From assembly GCA_018136815.1 (NCBI GenBank), contig CM030938.1:532128-596127 (forward strand): 64,000 bases of DNA, read 5' to 3'. A program made the position numbers and the translations under genes. Origin of the DNA: Isochrysis galbana (Eukaryota > Haptophyta > Isochrysidales > Isochrysidaceae). The notes beneath the pieces were generated by a model, which worked only from the letters and a program-made list of their open reading frames with translations, did not search any database and was not told the origin of the DNA. Of this stretch, positions 19,564 through 29,654 are shown in pieces (positions within the stretch are counted from its first letter, which is position 1; the number at the start of each line of letters is the position of its first letter).

Positions 19564-19940
19564 GTGCACACGGCTGTCTTGGCCTTGGCCATAAGGGAGA
19601 CCGCCCTGACTGACCGCCCCGACCCGCCCCTCGCGGGAATCGCCCGCGCTTCGTACTCGACAGCAACGACCTCTATCTATTACCTCCTCAACTCCTCAAC
19701 GCAGGGGCCGTGGGGCCGTCGACGCGTGGCTAGCGAGCGCCAATGTCCAGGCCGCCCTCGCGGCGCTCCTCTGCTCGACAGCGCCTCACCCGGCGCTGAT
19801 CGACAAGGCTCGGCCCGGGGGCGGCCCGAGGACGGGACATGTCGCGGTGCTCCACGCCGCTGCGCTCGAAAAAAAAGGCTGAAAAGCTTGCCGGAGCGCA
19901 CGAGAGCGCTTCTGGCGAGACCACGCCACTGGGGGTAGAG
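19564..19940 (+). pseudogene. Degraded coding segment, family unknown
   Basis: Protein-like frames in series: HTAVLALAIRETALTDRPDP, then FVLDSNDLYLLPPQLLNAGA, then VDAWLASANVQAALAALLCS through HVAVLHAAALEK. The last two are separated by a perfect 8-bp tandem duplication (GGGGCCGT twice, 19704-19719). Without it the reading would be continuous. Probably part of an old transposon gene. I cannot assign it. Confidence 0.35.
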
Positions 19941-21059
19941 CTAATATTCGCCCGGTGGGTGGCGGCCTTTGCAGGCGGTACTCACCAACGTTGCCCGCGT
20001 TGGTTGACTCCTGGACGGGATAGGCGCAGCTCTCGAGCAGCCATCGACTCCAACCGGATTTGGTAGGGAGCGGGCGGACGGCGACGAGCTCGTGAGCAAG
20101 CGAGCAAGCTGCTCGCCGCGGCGTTCGAGGCAATGATGGTATGATGGTGCCGGCGACGTGCGACCCTCGAGATCGAGCGTGCGACGTGCGACCCACGTCG
20201 GTAGCCGCTGTTTCCAGTTCTCGGGCCCCGTCAGGCGTCTACGCTTTCCGTCCGTCTTCTGCATTGCTCGTGTAAGTTGTTCCACTCCCATTTTGTCCAG
20301 AGGAGTGTCTCCGTCTAGGGTATACTCGTCCGCTAGGGGGTATTCCAATCTCTTGTTTGATTTAAAGCCATCCCCCCATTTTGCCGGTGGGGAGGGATCT
20401 AGCTGTTCGGGGGCTTTGTCGAGTCTTGCGCCGATTATGGGCGTACCTAGGTACGAGAGCTCCGCTTCATACCATTCGCCTTTGAGCTCGGCGAAGTAGC
20501 TGCCGTCTTGGGCTATGTGTAGTTTTGGGGTAGGCTCTACCGAGCCGCGATGTTCGCTGGTTTCCCGCCTCGTCGCCGAGGTCCCTGCATCCGTTGGGGC
20601 CGCCCGTGACGTCAACATCGTCTCGGCGTGATCTACAATGGCGCTCCATGATGCCAAGAATTTGTCTCTCGGGATATATTCTCCCTGGAAGTGAATGTAA
20701 GTGTCATTGTTTCTAAGATATTGTTCACAGTCCTCGCTACGGTAGGGCAATGTTGCGCCGAAGTCTGTAAATACGTTATGTATGGTGTGGCAATCCAGCT
20801 TGTTCCATAGCTTCACCCACGAGGGGTTCATTTTGGGCCCCGGGTGCGTCGGGCTGCCCCATATGGGTTGCGATAGTAAGCCTTCTCTACTCGTCTCTAG
20901 GGATGTTAGCTTGAGTTTGCGAATATTATTCAGCGCTCTCTTCCAGAACTCCGGGAGTTTGCTTGGGCCCGTTATCCCCTCGGTTAGCTTGCTCGTGTGT
21001 ATCGTCGAGAGCACTGCTGCCCTCCCTATGTTTGTGCGGCAGAACCATGCGTCGAGCAC
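19941..21059 (-). pseudogene. LINE ORF2 C-terminal region in element D
   Basis: The peptide MLDAWFCRTNIGRAAVLSTI, FWKRALNNIRKLKLTSLE, SQPIWGSPTHPG matches element C residue by residue in pattern (VLDQWFSRTPLGRAAVFSKV, FWKHALENFRRINFLRGE, GSPIWHNLFHKP). This is the post-RT region of LINE ORF2 proteins. Homology extends upstream to about 21275 (WIKYPDIPLKGASEKDPQLG, LGLLDWDNHVKALQSKWILN). Near 20165 the similarity ends, and the terminal residues to 19941 are probably unrelated sequence read in frame. Confidence 0.75.
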
Positions 21060-21256
21060 TTGCTTCCATTGCGCCTGGCGGGCGTCCAGGTAGTTTAGGA
21101 TCCATTTGGATTGTAGCGCTTTGACGTGGTTGTCCCAGTCCAGGAGGCCCAGCCCCAGTTGGGGGTCTTTCTCTGAGGCGCCTTTTAACGGGATGTCGGG
21201 GTATTTAATCCACTGTAGTCTGCGCCCGGTGCGCGCGTTCGTCCATAGTATTCTGT

Positions 21257-22654
21257 CTACTGATCTCTTGACCGCCGCGTGGAATGACCTCGGTAGGGAG
21301 CCCCGTCGACTTTGAGCAGAAGTTTGCGCGGGAAGTCGAAGGAGGCGAAGGTTCCATGCTTCGGGGCAACATAGAGGTGGTACACCTCTTTCTTGCCTTG
21401 CGTTACGAGGATTCCCTCCTTGGTGAGGATTTTGGTGCGCTCTTGGTTGCCTTGGAGAAAAAAGAAGCCTTGGTTCTCGACCGCCTTAGCGAGCGAGCTA
21501 ATGGTGATGAGGCTCTTTAGCTCGAACTTGTAATTGCGCACCACCAGGTGCGCCGACGCGTCCTTGTACGCGCTGGCTAGCGCCTTGTTGGACGCACGCG
21601 GGAGTCCGTTGAACTTTTCATCGAGCGTTTGGTACTTAACCGCAATCGGACACGGGATGCCCGCCTTGCGAAAATCCGCAACATCCTTGTATTGCTCCCT
21701 GAACTGGTTGGCGCAATCCGCCGTGACGAGAATCTCCCATGGGCCGGCGGCGCTCTTAGAGAGGAAGTCGGGCTCCAGGTCTACACCTTCCAGTTTGTTC
21801 AGGTGCGCGACGATCGCGCCAAGGATTTCTTCGTCCTTGGCTTTGTGGCCTTTCTCGTACGCCGTAAAGATGATGATGATTTTATGAGAGTGTGGAAATT
21901 CGGCCTCCTCTTCAGGTTCAGGCTCTAGGTCTTCGTCGAGGAGTGCCACCTGCGTGGTCGGGGTGAAGGGTGGGGTTAGCCTCTTGTGTGCTCCTGTTTT
22001 TCCGTGGCCCGTGGGGTCCAACGTTTCCGTGACTCTGTCGCCCCTTTTTGGGGTTGTTGTGTGATTTGTCCTCTGTGGTGGTCCTTCCTGGTGTTGGTGG
22101 TCATGGTGTTGGGCCTCCTGGGCCGTTGTCGCGTCCGTTTCTCGCGCGCGTGCGGCGTGATTGTCGGCCCGTCCCTGGGCGTCACTGGAGGGCCTCCCTC
22201 CTGTGCCGCCTCTCCTTTGTCTCCTGTCCCCCTTCCTGGGGGCCTCATTGTGCTCTTGGATCTTTTCCTTGTTTTGGTGCGGCAACTCCCCATTGGGGTT
22301 CTGCCTGTGGTGGTGCCGGGCCAGCCCCTCGCGCCGGAGCGCGAGGGCGGTATCGCGGCTGTGTAAGGGCCGGGCCCGGAGGCCTCCCTTGTTGGAGCGT
22401 CCCTCTGGTGCGGTGTGGGTGGTGTGGCTGTGGGTTGTGCTGTAGGTGTGTTGCTTGCTGTCTGCTGCCAGCATGGCAGCTTTGTTCTTGGCGTTCGTGG
22501 TGATGCGCGGGCGTGGCTTGCCGGCTCCTGTGCCCACCTGGCTGGGAGGGTCGTCCTGGCGCGGTCGCTTCGGCGACAGCGGCGTGTCTATGAGTTCTTC
22601 GTCCATCGCGGCGAGGGCAGCGGCAGCGAGAGCGGGCGGCGGCGCGCGCTCCAT
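21257..22654 (-). CDS. MERAP ORF1 protein, element D
   Basis: A 465-residue open frame starting MERAPPPALAAAALAAMDEE 4 nt after the terminal hairpin. The N-terminal 240 residues are polar, His/Gln/Arg-rich and low complexity. An acidic hinge (DEDLEPEPEEEAEF) leads to a globular region with HLNKLEGVDLEPDFLSKSAA, GPWEILV, FFFLQGNQERTKILT and FPRKLLLKVDGAPY, matching copies A and B in order (SRLEGLDATPD, GPWIFYV, VLRGNQQRVKTTLEG, FPRTFHVTLDDG). Presumed to be the RNA-binding ORF1 protein of the retroelement. The C-terminal Cys/His fingers of A and B are missing because the ORF stops at the deletion junction. Confidence 0.75.
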   Translation of the reverse strand: MERAPPPALAAAALAAMDEELIDTPLSPKRPRQDDPPSQVGTGAGKPRPRITTNAKNKAAMLAADSKQHTYSTTHSHTTHTAPEGRSNKGGLRARPLHSRDTALALRREGLARHHHRQNPNGELPHQNKEKIQEHNEAPRKGDRRQRRGGTGGRPSSDAQGRADNHAARARETDATTAQEAQHHDHQHQEGPPQRTNHTTTPKRGDRVTETLDPTGHGKTGAHKRLTPPFTPTTQVALLDEDLEPEPEEEAEFPHSHKIIIIFTAYEKGHKAKDEEILGAIVAHLNKLEGVDLEPDFLSKSAAGPWEILVTADCANQFREQYKDVADFRKAGIPCPIAVKYQTLDEKFNGLPRASNKALASAYKDASAHLVVRNYKFELKSLITISSLAKAVENQGFFFLQGNQERTKILTKEGILVTQGKKEVYHLYVAPKHGTFASFDFPRKLLLKVDGAPYRGHSTRRSRDQ

Positions 22655-22658
22655 GACC

Positions 22659-22676
22659 CTATCGTTTTAACGATAG
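22659..22676 (-). promoter_or_regulatory. 5'-terminal hairpin of element D
   Basis: Sense strand CTATCGT-TAAA-ACGATAG, perfect 7-bp stem, 4 nt before the ORF1 ATG. The stem sequence differs from that of A, B and C but has the same geometry. Confidence 0.8.
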
Positions 22677-22679
22677 TTG

Positions 22680-22870
22680 CCACCGGACTATATCTAAGCC
22701 CTTCACCCCTATCCCCATAGTAGTGCACGGGGGGAGCCGCCTGATGACGGGGGGGGGAAGGGCCGGGGGAGTAGAGGTGTAGAAAGTATACTTCATGTAG
22801 GTAGTGGTTCCATTCGCCGCGAGTGCGATAAGGAATATTAGGACGTTTTTGTTTCATGGTCCATGGCCAT
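22680..22870 (+). mobile_element. E6: SINE-like element, 3' fragment
   Basis: Reverse-complement match to the left blocks of E5 (5490-5665) and E1 (32600-32795), sharing CTAAGCCCTTCACCCCTATC, the GTGCACG-GGG block and CCGCGAGTGCG near the 3' end. It lies head to head with element D, which appears to have inserted at its 5' side. Confidence 0.7.
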
Positions 22871-23460
22871 GGCAACCAAGTGCATAAACTTTGTTGAGAC
22901 TAGCGCTGTGCCTAAGCTTCACCATCTGGCCGCACGGCGAAGGATCTAGATCTAGAGATTAGAGCCTGGACATCGCATACATCTAAGACTGAATGCGACA
23001 TCAGTTTTTGATCCTGAAGGCCGCAGCCCAAGCCTACGTATATGCATATCAAAAGATGCCGCCCGACCAGCCGCCCCAATCGCCCCGCCGCTCCCCCGCA
23101 CCTCGTCGGTGTTCAAGGCTACTAGCGAACGGTAGCGACGGCTCGTCGCTTGGCGATGCTGGCCTCACACAGCCCCAAGGCAGCCCGCCTTCCTAAGGGC
23201 CGTGCAGCATGCAGCGGGGGCGTGCCACATCACCGCATTACGACAGTTGCAATGACCGGGTGTGCGAGTGTGCGAACATGCTTCTGGCCCGTCACTATAG
23301 CTAGCCACCCCCTCCGCGCTGCCATATTTACACACATGAACACACTAACGGACTTTGCTCACGTACATGAACACATGTCATCATCATGCTTAGGTTAGGG
23401 CACATGCATGCCCCGGAATCTTGGCGGTCTTCCGCAATGCATTGCCGTGTGAGCTGTGAG
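22871..23460. other. Intergenic, nothing recognised
   Basis: Contains only short frames. It lies 3' of the oligopeptidase gene. Confidence 0.5.
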
Positions 23461-25806
23461 TCATGACGGCGTTGCACTAACTTCAACTCCAAGCGCGTTC
23501 ATCAGGAACGCCCAATCTAATGCATGCGCTTCCAGTCGTCTGAATCGGCCGCCGTCCCTATGGTGTCCCGCTACCGATTGGATTCGAAGCAACAGAGGGC
23601 CACCTTCCTCCGTAACCGGGGTTCCTACATCCTGCCTAGCCCGGTGGCGCGCACGGCTGACATAGCGAAGCGCTTGAGTACATGGCACTCGTGGATCATT
23701 CCGAGCAACTCGGATAAGCAGTGGTGGCAGAGGCGCAGCGTGCTTGGGAAGGGTTTCATACGGCGAATAGCCCTCCATCGCAGCTCGCACCCGTGGATCG
23801 ACACCCGGGTCTCCCCACTCTCCTCGTTCCTCTAGTGTCAGGGGCAAACTCGGGTCAAGCATTGCGCCCAGCGGGTCGAGGAACGGCGATTGCATGAGCG
23901 CCGCACCCAATAGCCCGGGTGCTCGATTCAGTAGCGCGCCAAGCACAAGCCCGCCAGCAGATGTCGCAATAGCGGAACTCAGCTCAGGCCGCGAGTAGCC
24001 CCACCCATGCAAGGCACGGATTACGCACTCCAAATCATCGACTGACCTCCTCTTGCGAAGCCCACGCCCACCAGCGTGCCAGAGCGGTCCAAGCTCACCA
24101 CCGCCACGCACATGCGCAAGAGCAAGGACCCAACCCCGCCGCAGGAGTGGGAGACACTCAGCCTTGTACTCGGCTTGTAAGCATGCCCCATATGCGCCGT
24201 AGCATTCCACAAGCAGTGGCACGTCTCCTCGCGCAACGAGCCCGGACCGATGCACCACCGTCACTGGTATGCGCTCACCATCATCAGCGAGCGCCCACCG
24301 CATCTCGCAGTGGAGCTGGACATCGCTTGCCGTGCTCACAGATGGATGGGGGTGGGTGGCTGATTGCCGGACTTTGAGGTCGCCGTCGCCTGCCCCCTCG
24401 ATGCTGCAGGTGTATGTGTGGGGTGGGAGAACTGGTGAAGAGAGTTTGAAGGCGAAGCCCGCGGATAGAAAGTCAGAGCTTGGCATTGGCACGATATGGC
24501 ATGGCTGCCCCATCGTGGGTAGCGGAACGCTGTCTTCCCTCCAAATGACCGGCCTGTGAGGGACATCAGCTGGAGTGCCATTGGTGCCGGCGATGAGGTC
24601 AACGCTTCGTGCATGAGATGCTTTGATCGTATGCTCGCCACTGATATCCTTAGCGACAGGTAGCTTCAGCCGAGCAACAGAGATTTGAGGAACCGCAGCC
24701 CTGCGCTCGTAGATGGCAATCCAGCCGTTGCCAACATCGACGTCCTCAATGTGAGTCGTGGCTTGCGAGGCGCGCAGAGGGACCCATGCAGACCTCGGAG
24801 TGGGAAGATCGCCTACTTGCACGGTGCAGAGTCCGAGCCCCGCCTCGAACGGTGACTTGCATGCCGAGCCGTGGGACAATGACGCCCGGTGGACGGCGCT
24901 GGTCTCGGTTTCCCCATCCCGTTCGTTGGTGCTGCCTACCAGGAGAAGATGGCCACGAGCAAGGCCCTCCACAAAGTAATGTAGGCGTTCTTCTCGTCGG
25001 GTGACAAGTAGTGGGCCACTTCGGTGGACGGCGCCATCAGCTGGAATCAGCTGGACCTCGGAGGACATGTGAGAGTGGCTATTGAGGGTGATCCAAGCGC
25101 CGTCTTTGGTGCTCGAGACGTCCAGCAGGTGAGACTCGTCCGCTTCCTCGACGAGCACACGGTCTCTCGCACGAGGAGACCCAAGCGAGTGCACGAGAGC
25201 GCAGCACGGCCGCCCTCGGTGGTCAATGGAGGTGTACACTAGGGCCTCCCCACCATCCGCCCACTCGAAGTTGAGCACGCCGGCAATGGGCTCCGTCGCC
25301 GGCCCGCCGGTCGCGCAATCGACCACGATGAGCTGCCACTGTTCGGCTCCCGTCACATCAAGGGTGTAGGCGAAGGTTCGCCCATCCGGACTACCTGCAA
25401 ACTTGCCAATGGCAGCGTATCCGTGGCGATCGGCAAGCGCACCCAGATCAAGGAGGACATGCTCACTGCCGCCGCGCACGTGCTGGCGACAGAAGAGGGG
25501 TAGATCGCGGCGCGGCGGCGAGCGTGTGTAGTACGCCCACTCGCCACGTATCTCGGGCTCGCTCTGGTGGGCTGCAGGCTGCGCGGCCGCAAGCTCATCA
25601 TACAGCCTCATCTGAAGCGTCACGGTTGGTTCAAGGACGCGTGAGGCGTACTCATCCTCTTGTGCGAGCAGCCGGCGCGTGCTGGCACTCTCAAGCTTCG
25701 CCAGGTGCGCCCACTCGTCCCTCATCCCCCTTAGTGCCCACCAGGCAGCTGCAGCCGGCCGAGGAGGCGAGAGACCAGCGGCCAGTCGCCGCGCGGCCGG
25801 TCTCAT
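23461..25806 (-). CDS. Oligopeptidase B-like serine peptidase (S9 family)
   Basis: A 782-residue, uninterrupted protein starting MRPAARRLAAGLSPPRPAAA. The frame is open a further 91 codons upstream but that part translates CT-rich leader. The N-terminal two thirds fit the seven-bladed propeller that gates the active site (DEYASRVLEPT, GEWAYYTRSPPRRDLPLFCR, SPDGRTFAYTLDVTGAEQW, DVSSTKDGAWITLNS). The C-terminal alpha/beta-hydrolase domain has LLVECYGAYG, LALAHVRGGGELG and the nucleophile motif TSAGGL (Ser616), then NDPRVP (Asp704) and AGHH (His748). This order and the HVRGGGELG motif are typical of oligopeptidase B and prolyl oligopeptidases, which cleave short peptides. The residue before the Ser is Thr and the His is followed by a second His instead of Gly, both slightly unusual. 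The Arg/Ala-rich N-terminus might be an organelle presequence. Flanked by transposon debris; no operon. Confidence 0.93.
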   Translation of the reverse strand: MRPAARRLAAGLSPPRPAAAAWWALRGMRDEWAHLAKLESASTRRLLAQEDEYASRVLEPTVTLQMRLYDELAAAQPAAHQSEPEIRGEWAYYTRSPPRRDLPLFCRQHVRGGSEHVLLDLGALADRHGYAAIGKFAGSPDGRTFAYTLDVTGAEQWQLIVVDCATGGPATEPIAGVLNFEWADGGEALVYTSIDHRGRPCCALVHSLGSPRARDRVLVEEADESHLLDVSSTKDGAWITLNSHSHMSSEVQLIPADGAVHRSGPLLVTRREERLHYFVEGLARGHLLLVGSTNERDGETETSAVHRASLSHGSACKSPFEAGLGLCTVQVGDLPTPRSAWVPLRASQATTHIEDVDVGNGWIAIYERRAAVPQISVARLKLPVAKDISGEHTIKASHARSVDLIAGTNGTPADVPHRPVIWREDSVPLPTMGQPCHIVPMPSSDFLSAGFAFKLSSPVLPPHTYTCSIEGAGDGDLKVRQSATHPHPSVSTASDVQLHCEMRWALADDGERIPVTVVHRSGLVARGDVPLLVECYGAYGACLQAEYKAECLPLLRRGWVLALAHVRGGGELGPLWHAGGRGLRKRRSVDDLECVIRALHGWGYSRPELSSAIATSAGGLVLGALLNRAPGLLGAALMQSPFLDPLGAMLDPSLPLTLEERGEWGDPGVDPRVRAAMEGYSPYETLPKHAAPLPPLLIRVARNDPRVPCTQALRYVSRARHRARQDVGTPVTEEGGPLLLRIQSVAGHHRDGGRFRRLEAHALDWAFLMNALGVEVSATPS

Positions 25807-26240
25807 CGTATCGGCCACCAATGCACGCGTTCGCTCTTGCTTCACCCACTCACCCTCTCTTCCCCCCTCCCAACCCCTTCCCTTCCTTCCCCTTCCCTCC
25901 CCTCTTCTCTTCCCTTCCCTTCCCTTCCGTCGCGCGAGCGGACGGTCGTCGGTCGCACCTTCCTTCCCTGGTAGGAATAGGTAGCCTACAAGATGAAACA
26001 GATTTTGAACATGAGGGTGAGGGCCAGGTGCAATGGGCGTCAGAGTTTTCTTCTTGTGACCAGGTCTCGATAACCCCAACTCCCCTCGCTTCGCCCTCCC
26101 TTACTCTTCTCCGTCCCTCGCCCGCGGCGATGGACGTTGGCATGGCGCCATAAACCACAGGTACAGGTACGATGGCGTTGTGTATGCCTGTCCTTGCCCG
26201 CCCGGCCACCTGGTCTAGATGCTAGATGAGACATACGTAT
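25807..26240. other. Upstream region of the oligopeptidase gene
   Basis: A CT-rich block (25853-25930, plus strand) directly upstream of the minus-strand start, then mixed sequence. No clear promoter motif. Confidence 0.5.
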
Positions 26241-26455
26241 TTACCGTATTTGGCCGGAGGCCAAATACCAAATACATATGTATTTCACTGTATTTTGGAG
26301 GCCCCCTATATTGACGGGTCGCCAAACACAGAGCGCCCGCAGGCCCGCAGGGCGCGTAGCGCGTGAGCAGCGAGCGGAGCGAGCGAGCGCGGGGCCGGCC
26401 GCGGGCGCGGGGGCGCGGGTCTGCGGCAGTGGCAGATGGCAGATGGCAGGCGGAG

Positions 26456-26985
26456 AGGCGCCGACAACTACGCTAACGTCAACCGGTCGAATGGGCTGGA
26501 GTGCCCAACTTTTGAATGCGACCGGGCGCGCTGCCGGCGCTTTCTCGGTCATCCACTGGGATAGAATGCTCCATCAGCCATCAGGCACTATGCACTATAG
26601 TCCAAAGATACCGACCTAGCAGCTACGCCAATCGCCGCCGCCGCCCGCGCGCATCGCGCCGTAGTCGGCCGTGTGTGGCGCCGACAACTACGCTAACGTC
26701 ACCCGGCCGAATGGGCTGGAGTGCCCAACTTTCGAATGCGACCGGGCGCGCTGCCGGCCGGCGCTTTCTCGGTCATCCACTGGGATAGAATGCCCCACCA
26801 GGCACTATATCCAAAGATGCCGACCTAGCACTAGCAGCCACGCCAATCGCCGCCGCCGCCCGCGCGCATCGCGCCGTAGTCGGCCGTGTTTGGCACCGAC
26901 AACTACGCTAACGTCAACCGGTCGAATGGGCTGGAGTGCCCAACTTTCGAACGCGACCGGGCGCGCTGCCGGGCGGCCGGGCGGT
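26456..26985. repeat. Tandem repeat, unit 215-220 bp, 2.4 copies
   Basis: Units start at 26457, 26677 and 26892 with GGC[G/A]CCGACAACTACGCTA. Each holds ACCGGTCGAATGGGCTGGAG (or CGGCCGAATGG), CCAACTTT-GAA, CGACCGGGCGCGCTGCCGG and, in the first two, TTCTCGGTCATCCACTGGGA and CGCCGCCGCCCGCGCGCATC. The third unit is truncated. It is not an obvious coding repeat, although one frame stays open through it. Confidence 0.88.
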
Positions 26986-27059
26986 GGATCGCGCCCGGCG
27001 GTGTGCTGGGGTCGTGTGGTCGTGTGGGGAGGCTCCGCACCTGATCGCGGCATCTAGCC

Positions 27060-27720
27060 ACGGTGGTGCGCCGCCGCACCACCGGCAGGCTCCCGAGCAA
27101 GCCGGCAGCGACGACCGCCACCTTCAATGTCGGTTTTCACTTGAACAATTTAAGAAAACTCTCCGTGAGTGGTGGGCACACCCCCCTACATCGCCACATT
27201 GCAATACTACAACTACAACCTGCTCCCTGCTCCTCTTTCGACAGAACGCGAACGCGACTTCGGGGCGCGGCGACGGAGAGGGAGTCACGCGGGAAAACCT
27301 AATGGGGTGTGTACAAGCATACAAGGCCCCCCCCCTACCCGCAACAATGTAGGCTGTTTATGGTCTCCGGCTGGGGTTTATGATCTCCGGCTGAGGCTCG
27401 TTTGGAGTTTGGAGAGCAAAACTCACGACCCGCGCCCACTAGGTGTCTGTGTCAGAGTGAAGAGTCTTCTGCTCTCATGCCGGACGGAAGAGCCTGAGGG
27501 TGTCCGACGGACTCCCCGAATGGGAATTGGAGCCCAGAGGATAGAGGAGAGGGCACGAGGTGCCCCCCTATGGCCCATGGTGAATGGTGAACTAAGGTTC
27601 AACGTATTTGTATTTGAGCTTGAGCTGGAGCTTGATGATACGCATAATACATGCTAGAAATGAAAAATCCACACCGAAATCTCACTTCTCGGCGTGCCAT
27701 TCCTCTTCATCAATCGCAGC
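27060..27720. other. Intergenic, nothing recognised
   Basis: Short frames without recognisable domains. 3' flank of the thioredoxin-fold gene. Confidence 0.5.
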
Positions 27721-27723
27721 CGA

Positions 27724-28509
27724 TCACCCTCTCGCACCTCTTCCCTCCGCAACAGGTACATGAGCAGCTAATGTGCGACCGACGCGCAGCCGTAATCTAG
27801 CTGCCCGCAACGCGTCCTCACGATCCTCCATGTGATCTGACCCGCGCGAGACGGCCGCAGCGTAGAGATCCTGGCGTGCGTGCATCAGACTATCTTGCAT
27901 CGCCCATGCCATTTGAGAGAGTCTATTCTCCTCATCGAGCCTTTTGTGTAGGCGCCCCAGGATGTCTTCGACGCGAATGCACTCTCGTGAAAAGCGACCA
28001 ATCGTCAATTCATGCGAGAGTTCCTCCTGCCGCAGAATCGCCTCTTGAAGGCCACGCTGAAACGTGGGAAGGCCTTCGGAGAGAAAATCCCGCAGCCACG
28101 CTTTGTCAACGCTGGCTGCACGCTCACTGAGAGCTCTGTGCTGTGCTAGCACCCAATCCCCAATGGCGGCTGCCGAATCCAGACGGCCCGGGAACACCTG
28201 CACCTCATCGTGGCTAGGGCGGAAACCAAGCCGTATATGGGCGAGCATGGGTGTTCCACGAGCTACGAGAGCGGACTCGAGGCTGGCCAGCTCAGGGACG
28301 GGAGAATCCAGATTGCGGAGCACGATCTCATGCCGCACTCCACGCTCCTTCAGCAGCGTCGACGCAGCAGCGAGCGCGGGCGCCGCGGATTGCCAGGCTG
28401 GACAGCTCGGATCATACAAGACGATGAAAGACCCCGTCTCCTCGTAGACGGCCGCTCCATGCTGAACCAAGCCGAACGACACTGACAGCAGCAGGGCGAG
28501 CGGGAGCAT
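27724..28509 (-). CDS. Secretory-pathway thioredoxin-fold protein lacking CxxC
   Basis: A 261-residue protein. MLPLALLLSVSFGLVQHGAA is a convincing signal peptide. A thioredoxin-like domain follows: FIVLYDPSCPAWQSAAPALA at the position of the PDI 'YAPWCGHC' motif, then HEIVLRNLD and a PMLAHIRLG stretch resembling the cis-Pro region. Only one Cys (Cys36) is present, so it cannot do dithiol-disulphide exchange by itself. The C-terminal half is helical (LRDFLSEGLPTFQRGLQEAI, GRFSRECIRVEDILGRLHKR), reminiscent of the helical C-terminal domain of ERp29-type PDI relatives. A non-catalytic ER chaperone role is inference. No KDEL-like tail is seen (ends GRGARG). Single exon; neighbours are repeats. 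Confidence 0.72.
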   Translation of the reverse strand: MLPLALLLSVSFGLVQHGAAVYEETGSFIVLYDPSCPAWQSAAPALAAASTLLKERGVRHEIVLRNLDSPVPELASLESALVARGTPMLAHIRLGFRPSHDEVQVFPGRLDSAAAIGDWVLAQHRALSERAASVDKAWLRDFLSEGLPTFQRGLQEAILRQEELSHELTIGRFSRECIRVEDILGRLHKRLDEENRLSQMAWAMQDSLMHARQDLYAAAVSRGSDHMEDREDALRAARLRLRVGRTLAAHVPVAEGRGARG

Positions 28510-29480
28510 CGCTAGCCGGCGGCACGGCGCGATCGGTTGCCCTTTTCTTTTCTTTTCTCAATTTATCTAGGGGCTTCTAGCACTTTAGGCCGTGAAAATC
28601 CAGGGGTGAGGTCTAGAAAGACATTAAAAACAGCTGATTTTGGGGATCGAAATAAAAAGTAAAAAAACAGTGCGAAAAACAGTGGGGCCACATATACCGC
28701 AAGGGGGCCCTTTCCCCCCGCGCGGAACGCCTCCGCCTCCGCCTCCGCTCCTCCGCGTCCTACGTCCTACGCATTCGTAGGCCGCCGCCGCCCGCCGCCG
28801 CTGCAGCCTCCCCTCTCCTCGGCCGATGGCGAGCCGCTATTGGTGTTCAACCCCAACCCCACGCACGCGTCGCGATCCGCGCGCGTGGTGGCCCCGGTCC
28901 CGCGCGCACGCCGCGCTCGCGCGCGCCGCGCACAGGCGACCCCCGACCCCCAGCCCTAGCCCCGCTGTGGCGCTGTGGCAAGTGGCAGAAACGGAGGGCG
29001 TTTGAAAAACAATGAAAAACACTGTTTTTGGCTTCCGAAAGAAAACACTGTTTCTGTCTTTCACATCTAGGTTTTGGGGTTTCTACGTTCTACCGCTTTT
29101 TACTTTGGTGTATTTCCTCAGTCCTCACTTTCGTCTCATTTTTACACCCTTAGAAGTTATTTGACCGCCTAGGTCGGAACCCTCCACTGCTTTTTCCACG
29201 TTGTAACTTGTGGGGAGTTCTATGGGAGCCGGGGCTCTGCGTGGGGGGAGTTTCGAAGGGGAAAAGTATATGTTTGTGTGTGTCGGAGGTCAGAGGCGTC
29301 AGGACGCACCGGGCAAGTGCGCTGCGGGTGTGGTCGTGATGGTCCCGGGCTATTGTAGATTGTAGAGGCAGTCGTGGGACTAACACTCAGATGTTTTAGT
29401 ATCCTCAGAGAGTAGGATGTGCAAAGGTGGGCGGGCGGAGAGAAGGGGGGGGGGGAAGGGGTTAGGCCCCATCTCGTCGC
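28510..29480. other. Repeat-bearing intergenic region
   Basis: AT-rich start (28550-28700) with A runs, then GC-rich sequence. 28990-29072 is a copy of the GGAGGG-GTTTGA repeat (GGAGGGCGTTTGAAAAACAA to CATCTAGG). Around 29388 a partial AACACTCAGATGTTTTA resembles the AATCTTCAGATG repeat end. No gene recognised. Confidence 0.5.
28990..29072. repeat. GGAGGG-GTTTGA dispersed repeat, copy 2
   Basis: Starts GGAGGGCGTTTGAAAAACAA, contains TTTTTGGCTTCCGAAAGAAA and ends near CATCTAGG. Related to 12634-12726 and 60838-60920. Confidence 0.5.
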
Positions 29481-29654
29481 TTGGCCCATGTTTTAGAGTC
29501 TGAGCCACTCGGCCTCCGCCGCGTGTGCTGCAGCCGCCACACGGCGTCTCCTTGTGCCTTGCGTCTCGTCAGCTTTGGGGGGGCGGGGGGGGGGCGCAGA
29601 TCTGCCGAGGTTGGGCTTCTCCTCTGGGCCGTGCCCCCCTTCCCCCCCGCGCCC

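Larger units (their letters stand above)
20165..22676 (-). mobile_element. MERAP element D: ORF1 plus ORF2 tail, RT deleted
   Basis: Sense order: hairpin (22659-22676), ORF1 (22654-21257), then LINE ORF2 C-terminal coding from about 21275 to about 20165 in another frame. The RT core is missing between them. ORF1 ends in the frame of a peptide homologous to the A/B globular domain (FPRKLLLKVDGAPYRGH), and within about 40 bp the other frame reads SVDRILWTNARTGRRLQW, equivalent to IDSDVQTILWDR in element C. A non-autonomous deletion derivative that keeps both ends. The 5' end abuts an E-type fragment (22680-22850). No target duplication was identified. Confidence 0.8.

Noticed and set aside
23653-24641. 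Plus-strand frames inside the oligopeptidase gene
   Set aside because: The minus-strand reading has all catalytic motifs; the plus frames have no recognisable domain.
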